A stretch of DNA of 21,666 bases from a virus, in IMG/VR virus record IMGVR_UViG_3300017772_000164, positions 1-21,666 of that record; one strand, given 5' to 3'. The notes below the pieces were generated by a model, which was given only the letters and a program-made list of their open reading frames with translations, searched no databases and was not told the origin of the DNA. Shown piece by piece: positions 7,887 through 16,311 of this stretch (position 1 is the first letter of the stretch; the number at the start of each line of letters is the position of its first letter). A program made the position numbers and the translations under genes.

Positions 7887-8231
7887 ATGTACGAATTAAT
7901 AACAATCAATAATAAAGAATTTGCTATTCGTTATGGAATGAATTCTTTAAGGCTCTTTTGTAAGGCTACTAATAAAACTCTTAATGATTTATCTAAATTA
8001 GGTAATGATATGAGCTTAGAAGATTCTATTCAATTAGTTAAAGCTGGTTTAGATGATGGAGGGAGAAAAGCTGGTCAGCCTTGTAAATTGACAATTGAAG
8101 ATATAGCTGATGCTTTAGATGATGATATGGATTTATTGACTAGAGCTATGGATATATTTTCTTCTCAATTTAATACAGAAGAAAAGGGAAACGCAAAAGG
8201 GGATACTCTTCCCAAAAAGAAAAAGAGTTAA
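7887..8231 (+). CDS. Tail assembly chaperone, short form (lambda gpG analogue)
   Basis: A 114-aa protein lying between tail tube and tape measure, the place of lambda G. It begins MYELITINNKEFAIRYGMNS, where the beta strands and the RYGMNSLRLFCKAT helix are typical of tail chaperones, continues through an acidic helical region (IEDIADALDDDMDLLTRAMD), and ends in a Lys-rich tail that contains the frameshift region. The frame is open back to a TTG at 7824, but that start would sit inside the terminator hairpin; the ATG at 7887 follows an A-rich leader and opens with the conserved domain. Chaperones of this type coat the tape measure during tail assembly. Confidence 0.85.
   Translation: MYELITINNKEFAIRYGMNSLRLFCKATNKTLNDLSKLGNDMSLEDSIQLVKAGLDDGGRKAGQPCKLTIEDIADALDDDMDLLTRAMDIFSSQFNTEEKGNAKGDTLPKKKKS
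8183..8189 (+). promoter_or_regulatory. Predicted -1 ribosomal frameshift site (A AAG GGA)
   Basis: In the chaperone frame the codons are GAA AAG GGA, so positions 8183-8189 read A AAG GGA, a perfect X XXY YYZ heptamer: tRNA-Lys can re-pair to AAA and tRNA-Gly to GGG after a -1 slip. The -1 frame is closed by TAA at 8171-8173 and open from 8174 through 8611, so the site lies inside the required window. Weaker candidates downstream are C AAA AAG (8213-8219) and G AAA AAG (8219-8225). Confidence 0.8.
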
Positions 8232-8614
8232 GCTGGGAAGATTTTGAATCTTATGCTTATGGAAGAATGGATATTAATCCAGAAGATTTTTGGAATTTAA
8301 CAATGAGAGAATTTCAATTAAAGCAAAGAGGATATTTAGAAAGGTTAGAAGATGAGCAGATTCATAGCTGGAATCTTAATAGAACTTTGGCTTGTTATAT
8401 ACTAAAGCCACATTTAAAAAAGGGATCAACAATGAAGCCAACTGATATAATGTATCTTCCAATTGATGGAAAATCTAAAGGAGAAATAGATATAGAAAAA
8501 AGAAGAAAACAAGGAATTTTAGCAGCTAAAAAAGCAGCAAAATTTGCAGAAAAAAATAAGAATAAAGAAAAAAAGGAAATAGGATTAGAAAGTTTAATGC
8601 TAAAAAAACACTAA
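8189..8614 (+). CDS. Tail assembly chaperone, frameshift extension (lambda gpT analogue)
   Basis: In the -1 frame relative to the short chaperone, translation runs on without a stop across its end: ELSWEDFESYAYGRMDINPE then DFWNLTMREFQLKQRGYLER. The W-x-x-F-x-x-x-A-x-G and F-W-x-L-T-x-R-E-F motifs are what one expects of the T domain of lambda-type chaperones, and part of this conserved block lies upstream of the first ATG (8267). That argues the segment is made as a fusion, not from its own start. The fusion would be about 242 aa: 101 from the short form and 141 from here. The tail is Lys-rich. In lambda, only the fusion form binds tail tube subunits. Confidence 0.85.
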   Translation, partial: KRKRGYSSQKEKELSWEDFESYAYGRMDINPEDFWNLTMREFQLKQRGYLERLEDEQIHSWNLNRTLACYILKPHLKKGSTMKPTDIMYLPIDGKSKGEIDIEKRRKQGILAAKKAAKFAEKNKNKEKKEIGLESLMLKKH

Positions 8615-8755
8615 AAAAGCTTATCTAGTAATTTTATTCTAATAGGACTTCTCGTATTTTTGATATATGGATTAGTCAGAATAGGCAAAGTTTCTTAAAT
8701 AGCTTAAAAAGTGCTTTAAAAATGAAATTGAAAAAAGCAAGTAAATAATTCCAAA
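8615..8755 (+). other. Gap between tail chaperones and tape measure; no supported gene
   Basis: No ATG-initiated gene of useful length is present. Two start-less open stretches overlap here: one in the T-domain frame right after its stop (8615-8695, hydrophobic, one possible membrane helix) and one in the next frame (8632-8745, ending in a basic tail). Either may be chance in AT-rich DNA or a remnant of the chaperone gene. Confidence 0.4.
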
Positions 8756-11302
8756 ATGGGAAAAAAGAGTTTAAATATATTTGTAGGTCTTAATGATTCA
8801 AGCTTTCAAAAGGGCATAAAAAGAGTCAATAAAAGCCTAACGAGATTTGGGAGTCAGATGAAAAATGTAGGCTCTAAATTGTCTACTTCTGTTACTGCTC
8901 CTCTTGCTTTAGCTGGTGGTGCTTCTTTAAAAATGGCTGTTGATTTTGAGAGTTCAATGACTAAAATAATGACTTTAGTTGGAGCAACTGGTGAACAGAT
9001 GAAGCAATATTCTGAAGGAGTTGCTCAGATTTCTTCAACTACTGCAATAGCTCAAAAAGATTTAGCTGATGGTTTATTCTTTATAACTTCTGCTGGCCTT
9101 AAAGGAGAAGAAGCTTTAGCTGCTTTAGATGTATCTGCTAAAGCTGCTGCTATGGGAATGGGAGAAATGGATTCTATAGCTAATGCTCTTACTTCTGTAA
9201 TGACTGCTTATGGTGATGAAAATATGACTTCTGCTAAAGCTGGTGATTTATTGCACGAAACTTTGAAGCAAGGTAAATTTGATGCTGGTCAGTTTATGGA
9301 CAAGCTTGGAAGTGTTATTCCAGTTGCTGCTGCTGCTGGAGTTTCTTTTGAAGAATTAGGAGCTGCTTCTGCTACTATGTCTAAATTAAGTGGAGATGCT
9401 TCTGGAACTCTAACTTCTATGAAGTCTTTAATAATGGGACTTTTAAAGCCTAGTGAAAAGCAAAAAGAAATACTAGACCAATTAGGATTATCTACTGATG
9501 ATTTAGGATCAATGATGGATGAAAGTCTTATGGGGACTTTGCAATTCTTATTTAAAAATCTAGAAGGGAATAATGAAGCTTTGACTTCAATGTTTGGAAG
9601 TTCACAAGCAGTAACTGGAGCTTTAGCTACTATGGGACTTCAAGCTGATACTTATGCAGAAGTATTAGATGGGATGAATAACTCTCAAGGGAATGTTAAT
9701 AATGGAATGCAGATTTTAAATCAAACTGCTGGCCAACAACTTAAGCAAGCTTTTGTTGACTTACAAAATGCTGGTATAGAAATAGGTAATATTTTAATGC
9801 CAGTAGTTTTAAAATTAGTTAATGGATTTAAGAGTTTAGTTAGTGGATTTACTTCTTTAGATTCTAGCACGAAAAAAATTATAGTTGCAATTGGTTTAGT
9901 TGCTGCTGCTATTGGTCCAATATTAAGTATAGTAGGAAGTTTAACTGTAGCTTTTGGAGCTTTATTTAGTCCAGTAGGATTAGTTATAGCTGCTTTAGTT
10001 GCTGGAGGAGTTATGATTTATAAAAATTGGGATTTAGTAAAATCTTTAATAGTTAAATTAGTTAATTTTTTTATAGACCTTTATAATAATTCTATGCTCT
10101 TTAGAGCTGGAGTTGAGTTAATTATTCTAGTATTTAAGAATCTTTGGGCAGAAGCGAAATTTGTTTTCAATGCTTTAAGTGGAATAGTTAAAGAAGTTAT
10201 AGGAACTTGGATAAAGAAATTTAAAGCAGTAGGAAAAGTAATAGCATCTGCTTTAAAACTTGATAGAGCTGGAGTTAAGGAAGGAGCTGAAGAATTTGCT
10301 GATGCAGTAGTTGATGGTTATAAAGGGATTGGGAAAGTTATTGCTGATGAAGGAGAAATATTAGGAGAAGAATTAGCTTCTAATATGAAAACTGCTTACG
10401 ATAATACTATTAATGGAAATCCTATAGAATATATAACAGAAGATGATGTTCAAGGAGCAGTAGATAAGGCTGGAGATTTAGCTCAAGGAATTGCTGATAA
10501 AATGAAATCAATGTTAGGAGGTCCAGGATTAGCTACTCCTACTACTCCTACTGATGCTGGAGCTGGTGGTGGTACTCCTATAGGTCCTCAGACTTTTGAT
10601 ATGTCCTCTTTGGATAAAGTAGAAGAAAAAAATGCTTCTCTTTTAGATAAGATGAAGGCTGGTTGGACAGAGTTCGGAGAAACTGCTGGACAAAAAATTC
10701 AAAAAGTAGGAGAAATTTTTAGCTCTATTACTTCTCAAATGGAAGCAGCTTCTAATCAAAGATTTGCAAATGAATTTGCTCACTTAGATTTGCAGACACA
10801 AAGAGAAATTGCAGCTATAGAAAATTCTTCAGCTACTGAAAAAGAAAAACAAGATAAAATTACAGATATAGAAAAGGGAGCTGATAAGAAAAGAAAAGCA
10901 ATCCAATTAAGACAAGCTAAAGCTAATAAGAAATTTGCTATTATGTCTGCTATAGTTAATACTGCTATGGCTGTTACTAATGCTTTAGCTAATATTCCCG
11001 CTCCATTTAATATAGGAGTTGCTATAGCTATGGGAGCTGCTGGTGCTGCTCAAATTGCAGCTATTGCTTCTGCTCCTCTTCCAGCTCTTGCAGAAGGTGG
11101 ATTAGCTTTTGGACCTACTGCTGCTTTAGTTGGTGATAATGCTGGAGCTGCTGCTGACCCAGAAGTTATTGCTCCTCTTTCTAAGCTTAATGGAATGCTT
11201 GGAGGGTCTACTCAAAAAGTAATAGTAGAAGGGATAATAAGTGGAGAAGATATATTTTTAGTAAATAAACAACAAGAAACAACGCAAAAAAGATTCTTTT
11301 AA
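8756..11302 (+). CDS. Tape measure protein
   Basis: The 848-aa protein sets tail length and is threaded through the tube during assembly; it leaves first at infection. Residues about 60-290 match the TP901-type minor tail region (PhageMin_Tail): AVDFESSMTKIMTLVGATGE, AQKDLADGLFFITSAG, AAAAGVSFEELGAASATMSK. Hydrophobic stretches at about 374-422 and 430-470 could insert in the inner membrane. A Gly/Thr/Pro-rich linker (GGGTPIGPQT) precedes a coiled-coil region with KEKQDKITDIEKGADKKRKA, then an Ala-rich C-terminus (about 725-790). It follows the chaperones and precedes the tail-tip genes. From the family's usual rule of about 1.5 Angstrom per residue, the tail would be about 125 nm. Confidence 0.95.
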   Translation: MGKKSLNIFVGLNDSSFQKGIKRVNKSLTRFGSQMKNVGSKLSTSVTAPLALAGGASLKMAVDFESSMTKIMTLVGATGEQMKQYSEGVAQISSTTAIAQKDLADGLFFITSAGLKGEEALAALDVSAKAAAMGMGEMDSIANALTSVMTAYGDENMTSAKAGDLLHETLKQGKFDAGQFMDKLGSVIPVAAAAGVSFEELGAASATMSKLSGDASGTLTSMKSLIMGLLKPSEKQKEILDQLGLSTDDLGSMMDESLMGTLQFLFKNLEGNNEALTSMFGSSQAVTGALATMGLQADTYAEVLDGMNNSQGNVNNGMQILNQTAGQQLKQAFVDLQNAGIEIGNILMPVVLKLVNGFKSLVSGFTSLDSSTKKIIVAIGLVAAAIGPILSIVGSLTVAFGALFSPVGLVIAALVAGGVMIYKNWDLVKSLIVKLVNFFIDLYNNSMLFRAGVELIILVFKNLWAEAKFVFNALSGIVKEVIGTWIKKFKAVGKVIASALKLDRAGVKEGAEEFADAVVDGYKGIGKVIADEGEILGEELASNMKTAYDNTINGNPIEYITEDDVQGAVDKAGDLAQGIADKMKSMLGGPGLATPTTPTDAGAGGGTPIGPQTFDMSSLDKVEEKNASLLDKMKAGWTEFGETAGQKIQKVGEIFSSITSQMEAASNQRFANEFAHLDLQTQREIAAIENSSATEKEKQDKITDIEKGADKKRKAIQLRQAKANKKFAIMSAIVNTAMAVTNALANIPAPFNIGVAIAMGAAGAAQIAAIASAPLPALAEGGLAFGPTAALVGDNAGAAADPEVIAPLSKLNGMLGGSTQKVIVEGIISGEDIFLVNKQQETTQKRFF

Positions 11303-11303
11303 T

Positions 11304-13304
11304 ATGGCTTTAGGATATATTTTATGTCACTCAGAATTTAAATCTGACCAGGATGTCCAGTATAAAATTACTATTTATGATGCTGAAGGGTCTTTTGATT
11401 TAGATTATCCTCTTACTTGTGGAGCAGATGGATTTGTTCTTAATTATGATGGAAAAGGCAAAAAAAGATATAATTACATTCAAGCATCAAAAGTAAATTT
11501 TGAGCTTAATATTCCTAATGCTTCTCATCCAGCTGCTGCTATGATAACAAATTTATCAACTGCTGATGCTGGAAGATATAAAGTCTTAATAGAATCTTCT
11601 ACTAATTCTGGAGTTAGTTATCAAAACTACTGGAGAGGAGTTATTGTTGCTGATATTCAAAAAAGAAAAGATATTAGCTATCCTTATTTCTTTGATTTTA
11701 CTGCAGTAGATGGTTTGTCTTTGATGCGTGATGTCCCATTTAATAAAGATATCTATAATGGTGTCAATGATGATGTTACAAATTTAAGAACTTTGATTAA
11801 GCATCTTTCTAATATGTTTAGATATTATAATCCAACTTATGATTTTTTCAATTCTACTGAAAGTTGTTTTTATGAATTAATACACTGGTATGAAGATTCA
11901 ATGCCTAATCCAAGTGGAGCAGTAAGTCCTTTAGAATATTCAGCAGTTTATGCTAATGCTTTTATGGGGTTAGAATATACAGATGAAGGAAGCATAGAAT
12001 CATCTGATCCAATTACTGCTTATGAAGTTGTGGAGCAAGTTTTGAAGACTTTTGGAGCTAAAATAGTTCAAGCTAAGGGTTATTGGTGGATAACTAATAT
12101 AGAACAGTATGCTCATCTAACAGATGGAATTTTATATTATAGAAGATTTGAAAAGGATGGAAGTAAAATAGGAGGAGGAACTCAATTAGAATCTAACTTT
12201 GTAAAGGAATTAGGCTCTGTTTCTGATGCTCATAACTGTGTAAAATTAAGCGGAGCAATTTATTCTCATCTTCCTAAAGTTCAAGAATATAGAGCAACTT
12301 ATTCTAATTGGACTACTTCTGGACTTTACTCAGCAACAGAAACTCTAACAGTTTGGCCAGGAACAACAGCTGGAGTTGCTGGTCTTTATAATTTAGGCTT
12401 TGTAGTTGCAGTATCTGGATGTGGAATTAATATTACTCAAAGGCTTCAATATAGAAGAAAAGCTGGTTCAGTATATCAATCGCCTTATGACTATCTTTAT
12501 GTGAAATATATTTTAAAAGTAGGGAGTTACTATTGGAATGGAGGAGCTTGGCAACTTAACGCAACTAGCTTTAATTCTGATTCTTCTTTTGTAGAGGATT
12601 ATGCAACTTTTTCATATCAAGATTTAGGAGAATATCCTCAAGCTTCTTTTCAAACTACAGAATTTCCAGCAAGTGGTGATGTTTTATTTAGAGCTTACTA
12701 TTATGAGAGTTCTTGGTATGCTAATAACTACACAACTGATTATGAGATAAGACAAATAGCTAATACTACTTCTTATCCTTCAGCTGTTCAGTTTACTGTT
12801 AATGAATCTTTAGAAGCTAAAAGAACTTTCTCTTCTTCTAATGATTCTACTATAGCTAACACTATAGAAGATTTAGGAGAATGCTTATTAGGAGATGGAC
12901 CAACTACTGCTGCTCCATCTTGGGGAAGATTAAGAATAAATAATGGGAGCAGTTGGCTTGATACTATAGAAGAGAATTGGCAAGCTTGGGAAGCTGGATC
13001 AGAATCTAGAATAACTAATATATTTTGCCAGCAAGCTTTATTTGGACAAAATAATTATATTCCTTTAAATGAGTATAATATCTTTTTAAGAAATCAACAA
13101 GCTCATTCTTTCAATCCAACTATTGCTTTTGATGATAACACTTCTGGAGGGGATAGAATGGTTTGTCAAGGATATAAATTTAATGCTGCTAAAGATGAAA
13201 TAAGTGGAGAATATTGGAAGGCTGCTCAAGATAGCTCTGGAGTAGTCTTAAATGATACGGAAGAATTGATTGAGGTTACTTATCAAGTTGGAAATACATA
13301 TTAA
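11304..13304 (+). CDS. Tail-tip / baseplate hub candidate
   Basis: A 666-aa structural protein placed directly after the tape measure, where distal-tail and hub proteins lie. It is rich in Tyr, Ser, Thr and Asn and of mixed beta character. Residues about 15-150 (QYKITIYDAEGSFDLDYPLT, VNFELNIPN, GVIVADIQKRKDISYPYFFD) look like a beta-sandwich tail-tip domain. The middle (YEVVEQVLKTFGAKIVQAKG followed by YWWITN) resembles the hub region of tail-associated proteins where a helix is followed by a W-x-I strand. No lysozyme or peptidase motif is visible. I do not recognise a named family; the call rests on position, size and composition. The stop of the tape measure gene is 1 nt upstream. Confidence 0.65.
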   Translation: MALGYILCHSEFKSDQDVQYKITIYDAEGSFDLDYPLTCGADGFVLNYDGKGKKRYNYIQASKVNFELNIPNASHPAAAMITNLSTADAGRYKVLIESSTNSGVSYQNYWRGVIVADIQKRKDISYPYFFDFTAVDGLSLMRDVPFNKDIYNGVNDDVTNLRTLIKHLSNMFRYYNPTYDFFNSTESCFYELIHWYEDSMPNPSGAVSPLEYSAVYANAFMGLEYTDEGSIESSDPITAYEVVEQVLKTFGAKIVQAKGYWWITNIEQYAHLTDGILYYRRFEKDGSKIGGGTQLESNFVKELGSVSDAHNCVKLSGAIYSHLPKVQEYRATYSNWTTSGLYSATETLTVWPGTTAGVAGLYNLGFVVAVSGCGINITQRLQYRRKAGSVYQSPYDYLYVKYILKVGSYYWNGGAWQLNATSFNSDSSFVEDYATFSYQDLGEYPQASFQTTEFPASGDVLFRAYYYESSWYANNYTTDYEIRQIANTTSYPSAVQFTVNESLEAKRTFSSSNDSTIANTIEDLGECLLGDGPTTAAPSWGRLRINNGSSWLDTIEENWQAWEAGSESRITNIFCQQALFGQNNYIPLNEYNIFLRNQQAHSFNPTIAFDDNTSGGDRMVCQGYKFNAAKDEISGEYWKAAQDSSGVVLNDTEELIEVTYQVGNTY

Positions 13305-13309
13305 AAAAA

Positions 13310-14128
13310 ATGAAAACAAGCTTATATAGTTTAATATGGGAAGCAAGTAAATTAACTGCTCCAATTGCTGAAGGAAATGCTACTGGCTCTTTATCGTGTG
13401 AAGCTATGCCTTTTGATATGAAATCTGGAGAAAGTCTTATAATTAGAGATAAATTTAATTCTACTTTTTTAATAGAATTAGATGCTGATATAGATGCTGG
13501 AGCTACTACTATTACTTATGATACGAGACCTGGAGGAACTACTTTAGAAATTCCTTCTGAAATTCCAGTAGGAAGCTCTTTATTATTAATAGGAAGCGAA
13601 ATAAGCAAGCAAGGAAGAAGAAAGAGCCAGATGTTTATTAATTTTTCTAGTCAAGCTGGAGCTAGTCAATATTGGACTACTTTTAGTAGTGCTGGAATAA
13701 GTAATCATTCCTGGAATACTGTTACTTCAGATAATGGAACTACAGTTGGAACTTCTCAAATTACTAATATTTCTACTGCTATTCAATCTACTGGTATAGT
13801 TATTCCTTTTAATTGTACTTTATTAGGTTTTAGAGCTACAACTTATAGAGTAGGAAATCATCAAAGTGCAATAGGACTTTTTGTAGGAACTCCAACTTAT
13901 AATGATAATGCAACTAAAGATTTTACTTTAAGAGCTTATGCTGCTGCTGATAATTCTGCTGGTCCAGATTCTAATTATAGTCAAAGACCAGTTAAAGCAG
14001 AGGACTTAACAAGAAATTTTAGCTTAAGTGCTGGAGATGTTATTCTTCCAGCTTTTAATAGTGTTACTAATAATGGAGGAAACTTCAGAGCTAATTATGT
14101 AATAGTATTACAATACGATTTATTATGA
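13310..14128 (+). CDS. Fibre-like or receptor-binding structural protein
   Basis: The 272-aa protein is Ser/Thr/Asn/Gly-rich and appears all-beta. Its first 100 residues include KSGESLIIRDKFNSTFLIEL, then ADIDAGATTITYDTRPGG and EIPVGSSLLLIG, a repeated strand pattern of the kind seen in virion-attachment domains. The remainder (residues about 125-272) ends NGGNFRANYVIVLQYDLL, which could be a jelly-roll-like distal domain. Its place between the tail-tip candidate and the lysis genes is usual for receptor-binding proteins of small siphophages. No chaperone gene or collagen-like repeat is visible. Specific function is inferred from context. Confidence 0.55.
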   Translation: MKTSLYSLIWEASKLTAPIAEGNATGSLSCEAMPFDMKSGESLIIRDKFNSTFLIELDADIDAGATTITYDTRPGGTTLEIPSEIPVGSSLLLIGSEISKQGRRKSQMFINFSSQAGASQYWTTFSSAGISNHSWNTVTSDNGTTVGTSQITNISTAIQSTGIVIPFNCTLLGFRATTYRVGNHQSAIGLFVGTPTYNDNATKDFTLRAYAAADNSAGPDSNYSQRPVKAEDLTRNFSLSAGDVILPAFNSVTNNGGNFRANYVIVLQYDLL

Positions 14129-14259
14129 TAAAAGAAGAAATTAAAAAATTAAATATAGATTTAAATGAAAGTTTTATGTCTGGAGATTATGAGAAAGTTC
14201 TCATAGTTTTAAATTTAATTATTGAAAAAATAAATGAATTAGAAAAAACTAAAAAATGA
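14125..14259 (+). CDS. Small helical protein of unknown function
   Basis: A 44-aa frame coupled by ATGA overlaps to both the fibre-like gene and the following membrane protein. It begins MIKEEIKKLNIDLNESFMSG and is predicted by eye to be two amphipathic helices, the second ending KINELEKTKK. No family is recognised. The tight double ATGA coupling in a chain of real genes is the main reason to accept it. A role in lysis timing or fibre assembly is possible but only by position. Confidence 0.6.
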   Translation: MIKEEIKKLNIDLNESFMSGDYEKVLIVLNLIIEKINELEKTKK

Positions 14260-14423
14260 AATCATTCTTTAAAGATTGTTCAGATGTAATTTTATTAAAT
14301 ACTACAACTTTTACTTTTGTAAGTTTAGCAAATATAGAAGTTATTTTAAAAATTGCTTTATTAGTATTGACTATAATTTATACTTTAGATAAGTATTTAT
14401 ATAATAGAAAGAAAAGAAAATAA
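14256..14423 (+). CDS. Small membrane protein, possible holin or antiholin
   Basis: A 55-aa protein with one clear membrane helix at about residues 27-44 (NIEVILKIALLVLTIIYTL), a weaker hydrophobic stretch before it, and a strongly basic C-terminus (NRKKRK) that should stay in the cytoplasm. It overlaps the upstream frame by ATGA and the peptidase start by 1 nt, so it is produced together with the lysis enzyme. This fits a small holin-like protein. The 3TM-type holin candidate lies just downstream, so the two could act as holin and antiholin; nothing in the sequence decides between them. Confidence 0.6.
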   Translation: MKSFFKDCSDVILLNTTTFTFVSLANIEVILKIALLVLTIIYTLDKYLYNRKKRK

Positions 14424-14827
14424 TGTTTAATTTAGGAACTTGGACTAAAAGCATTAATAAATTATATAAAATGAAATACTTTAAAATAGAAGAGTTTAAT
14501 TGTGATGGAGTTATTTGTTATGATAAAATGAGTCCAAAACTTTTAAAGATGTTGGATCAAGCAAGAGAAATATCTAAAACTCCTTTCAAATTAACTAGCT
14601 CTTGGAGAAGTCAAGAGAAAAATGATTCATTAAAAAATAGCTCTAAAAATAGCAGTCACTTAAAAGGATTGGCAGTAGATATAGCTTGCAGTAATGGATT
14701 AGAAAGAATGAAGATATTTTCTGGATTAGTTAAAGCTGGTTTTACAAGAGTTGGAATATCAGAAAAAGGTGGATTTATACACGCAGATGTAGATAATAGT
14801 AAAATAGATTCTTTATGGATTTACTAG
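14423..14827 (+). CDS. M15-family zinc peptidase (endolysin candidate)
   Basis: The 134-aa protein carries the zinc site of Peptidase_M15A: SSHLKGLAVDIA with His79 and Asp86, and GGFIHADVD with His120; the upstream SSWRS (residues 59-63) is the usual conserved loop. M15 enzymes cut D-Ala-containing peptide bonds in peptidoglycan, so this is the likely lysin. The domain is complete, and the family's usual opening (KYFKIEEFNCDG) begins at residue 18, so the ATG at 14471 is a credible alternative start; I keep 14423 because it overlaps the upstream stop by 1 nt. There is no signal peptide, so release through the adjacent holin is expected. Confidence 0.9.
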   Translation: MFNLGTWTKSINKLYKMKYFKIEEFNCDGVICYDKMSPKLLKMLDQAREISKTPFKLTSSWRSQEKNDSLKNSSKNSSHLKGLAVDIACSNGLERMKIFSGLVKAGFTRVGISEKGGFIHADVDNSKIDSLWIY

Positions 14828-15198
14828 GAGGAATATTTTCTGGATTGTTTAAGTCAGCAGAAGGAATTTTAGATACTACAATAACAAACAAAGAAGAACT
14901 TCAGAAAGTAAAAAATGAGCTTCAGAGTATTTTAAATGATGCTGAAAAAAATGCTTCTAATCAAGTTACAGAAAGATGGAAGTCCGATAATTTAGGAGAT
15001 AATAAGCTCAGTAAAAATATAAGGCCAATGTCTTTAATATTTGTAACTGTAGTATTTGTAATAATATCTTTTATGGATGGGAATTTTAGAGAGTTTACAT
15101 TAAATCCTATTTATGTTCCAATTTGGAATTCATTATTATTAGCAATTTATGGTGCTTATTTTGTTGGAAGAACTATAACTAAGATGAAGAATAAATGA
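14815..15198 (+). CDS. Holin, 3TM gene-transfer-release type
   Basis: The 127-aa protein has an N-terminal amphipathic or weakly hydrophobic segment (MDLLGGIFSGLFKSAEGILD), a charged coil with KNELQSILNDAEKNASNQVT, and two clear membrane helices at about 71-87 (PMSLIFVTVVFVIISFM) and 99-118 (YVPIWNSLLLAIYGAYFVGR), ending KMKNK. The N-I-R-P-x-S-L motif before the first main helix and the G-x-Y-F-x-x-R-x-x-x-K end match the pfam11351-like 3TM holins found beside lysins. It overlaps the peptidase gene by 13 nt and the next gene by 4 nt. It would form the membrane lesion that frees the lysin. Confidence 0.8.
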   Translation: MDLLGGIFSGLFKSAEGILDTTITNKEELQKVKNELQSILNDAEKNASNQVTERWKSDNLGDNKLSKNIRPMSLIFVTVVFVIISFMDGNFREFTLNPIYVPIWNSLLLAIYGAYFVGRTITKMKNK

Positions 15199-16262
15199 AT
15201 GAAGAAAAGAGGTATAGATTAAAGAAAGATGAATGGGATTTAGTAGATAAATATAGAGAGGATAAAAAAAATAATTCTCTACTTCAAGATGAATGTAATG
15301 CTGCTGGAATAGATATTAATTCTGTTTCAATGTATTGGTATAAAAGCCAAAAATTCTCTATTTCTGCTAGGCCTAATCAAATTAATCAAACTGACTTTTT
15401 AAATTCTATTGAAGAATTAATTTCAAATTATGCTCCTACTTATCCTACTATTGATTATCCTAAGAAAGAAGATGGCCATCTATTAATAATTAATCCAGCT
15501 GATGTCCATATAGGAAAGTATGCAGATGTTTTAGAAACTAATCAAAACTATAATATTCAAATAGCTAAAGATAGAGTAAGAGAAGGAGTAAAAGGAATCT
15601 TAAGAAATGCTGAAGGATTTCCTTTATCAAAAATAATATTTTGTATAGGAAATGATATACTCCACACGGACTCTAGTCTCTCAACTAATGGAACTACTAA
15701 AGGAACTCCTCAAGATGTAGATGGTAAATGGTTTAATCACTTTACAGAAGCTCTTTCTTTATATGTAGAAATTATAGAGATGTTAATTCAAATAGCTCCA
15801 GTTGAAGCTATTCACTCTATGAGCAATCACGATTATATGAGTGGATTCCATTTAGCTCACGCATTAAAAAGCTGGTATAGAAATACTGAAGCAGTTAAAG
15901 TAGATGCTGATCCTAATCCTAGAAAATATTTTAAATGGAAAAATTCTCTAATTGGATTGAGTCACGGAGATGGAGCTAAGACTGCTAAGATGCCTATGTT
16001 AATGGCTCAAGAAGTAAGCCAACTATGGGCCGATACAAAATATAGATATTGGTATTTGCATCATATTCACCACAAGCAAAGATATAAATTTATGTCTAGC
16101 TTTGATGATATAGGGGTCACTTGTGAATTTTTAAGAAGTCCTAGTGGAACTGATTCTTGGCATCATCAAAAAGGGTTTACTGGTAGTCCACAAAGTAAAG
16201 CAGTAGAAGGATTTATTCATAATGAAAATGGTCAAGTAGCTCATTTAACTCATATATTTTAA
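15195..16262 (+). CDS. Calcineurin-like metallophosphoesterase
   Basis: The 355-aa protein has the full two-metal site of the family: PADVHIG (Asp103, His105), IGNDILH (Asn153, Asp154), MSNHDYM (Asn211, His212, Asp213, where Ser replaces the usual Gly of GNHD), LSHGDG (His257) and LHHIHHK (His290, His292). The enzymes hydrolyse phosphodiesters or phosphomonoesters; Mre11/SbcD-type nucleases are relatives. Residues 5-60 form a separate small helical, possibly helix-turn-helix region (KDEWDLVDKYREDKKNN). It is the last gene before the strong terminator and is coupled by a 4-nt ATGA overlap to the holin, so it is expressed late. Such genes are common in phages, but the substrate is unknown. It might process DNA ends or mature phage DNA. 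Confidence 0.85.
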   Translation: MNEEKRYRLKKDEWDLVDKYREDKKNNSLLQDECNAAGIDINSVSMYWYKSQKFSISARPNQINQTDFLNSIEELISNYAPTYPTIDYPKKEDGHLLIINPADVHIGKYADVLETNQNYNIQIAKDRVREGVKGILRNAEGFPLSKIIFCIGNDILHTDSSLSTNGTTKGTPQDVDGKWFNHFTEALSLYVEIIEMLIQIAPVEAIHSMSNHDYMSGFHLAHALKSWYRNTEAVKVDADPNPRKYFKWKNSLIGLSHGDGAKTAKMPMLMAQEVSQLWADTKYRYWYLHHIHHKQRYKFMSSFDDIGVTCEFLRSPSGTDSWHHQKGFTGSPQSKAVEGFIHNENGQVAHLTHIF

Positions 16263-16311
16263 TATATTTGCTTTTTGATTCATTTAATCAATTTTGTGTT
16301 AGTTTTTCAGG

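Noticed and set aside
8721-8747. ATG-initiated 8-codon frame before the tape measure
   Set aside because: Too short and of low complexity; not separable from chance.
16263-16270. TATATTTG right after the phosphoesterase stop as a second promoter
   Set aside because: No TTTG-like -33 element lies about 19 bp upstream, and any transcript would meet the strong terminator at 16312-16342 after about 40 nt.
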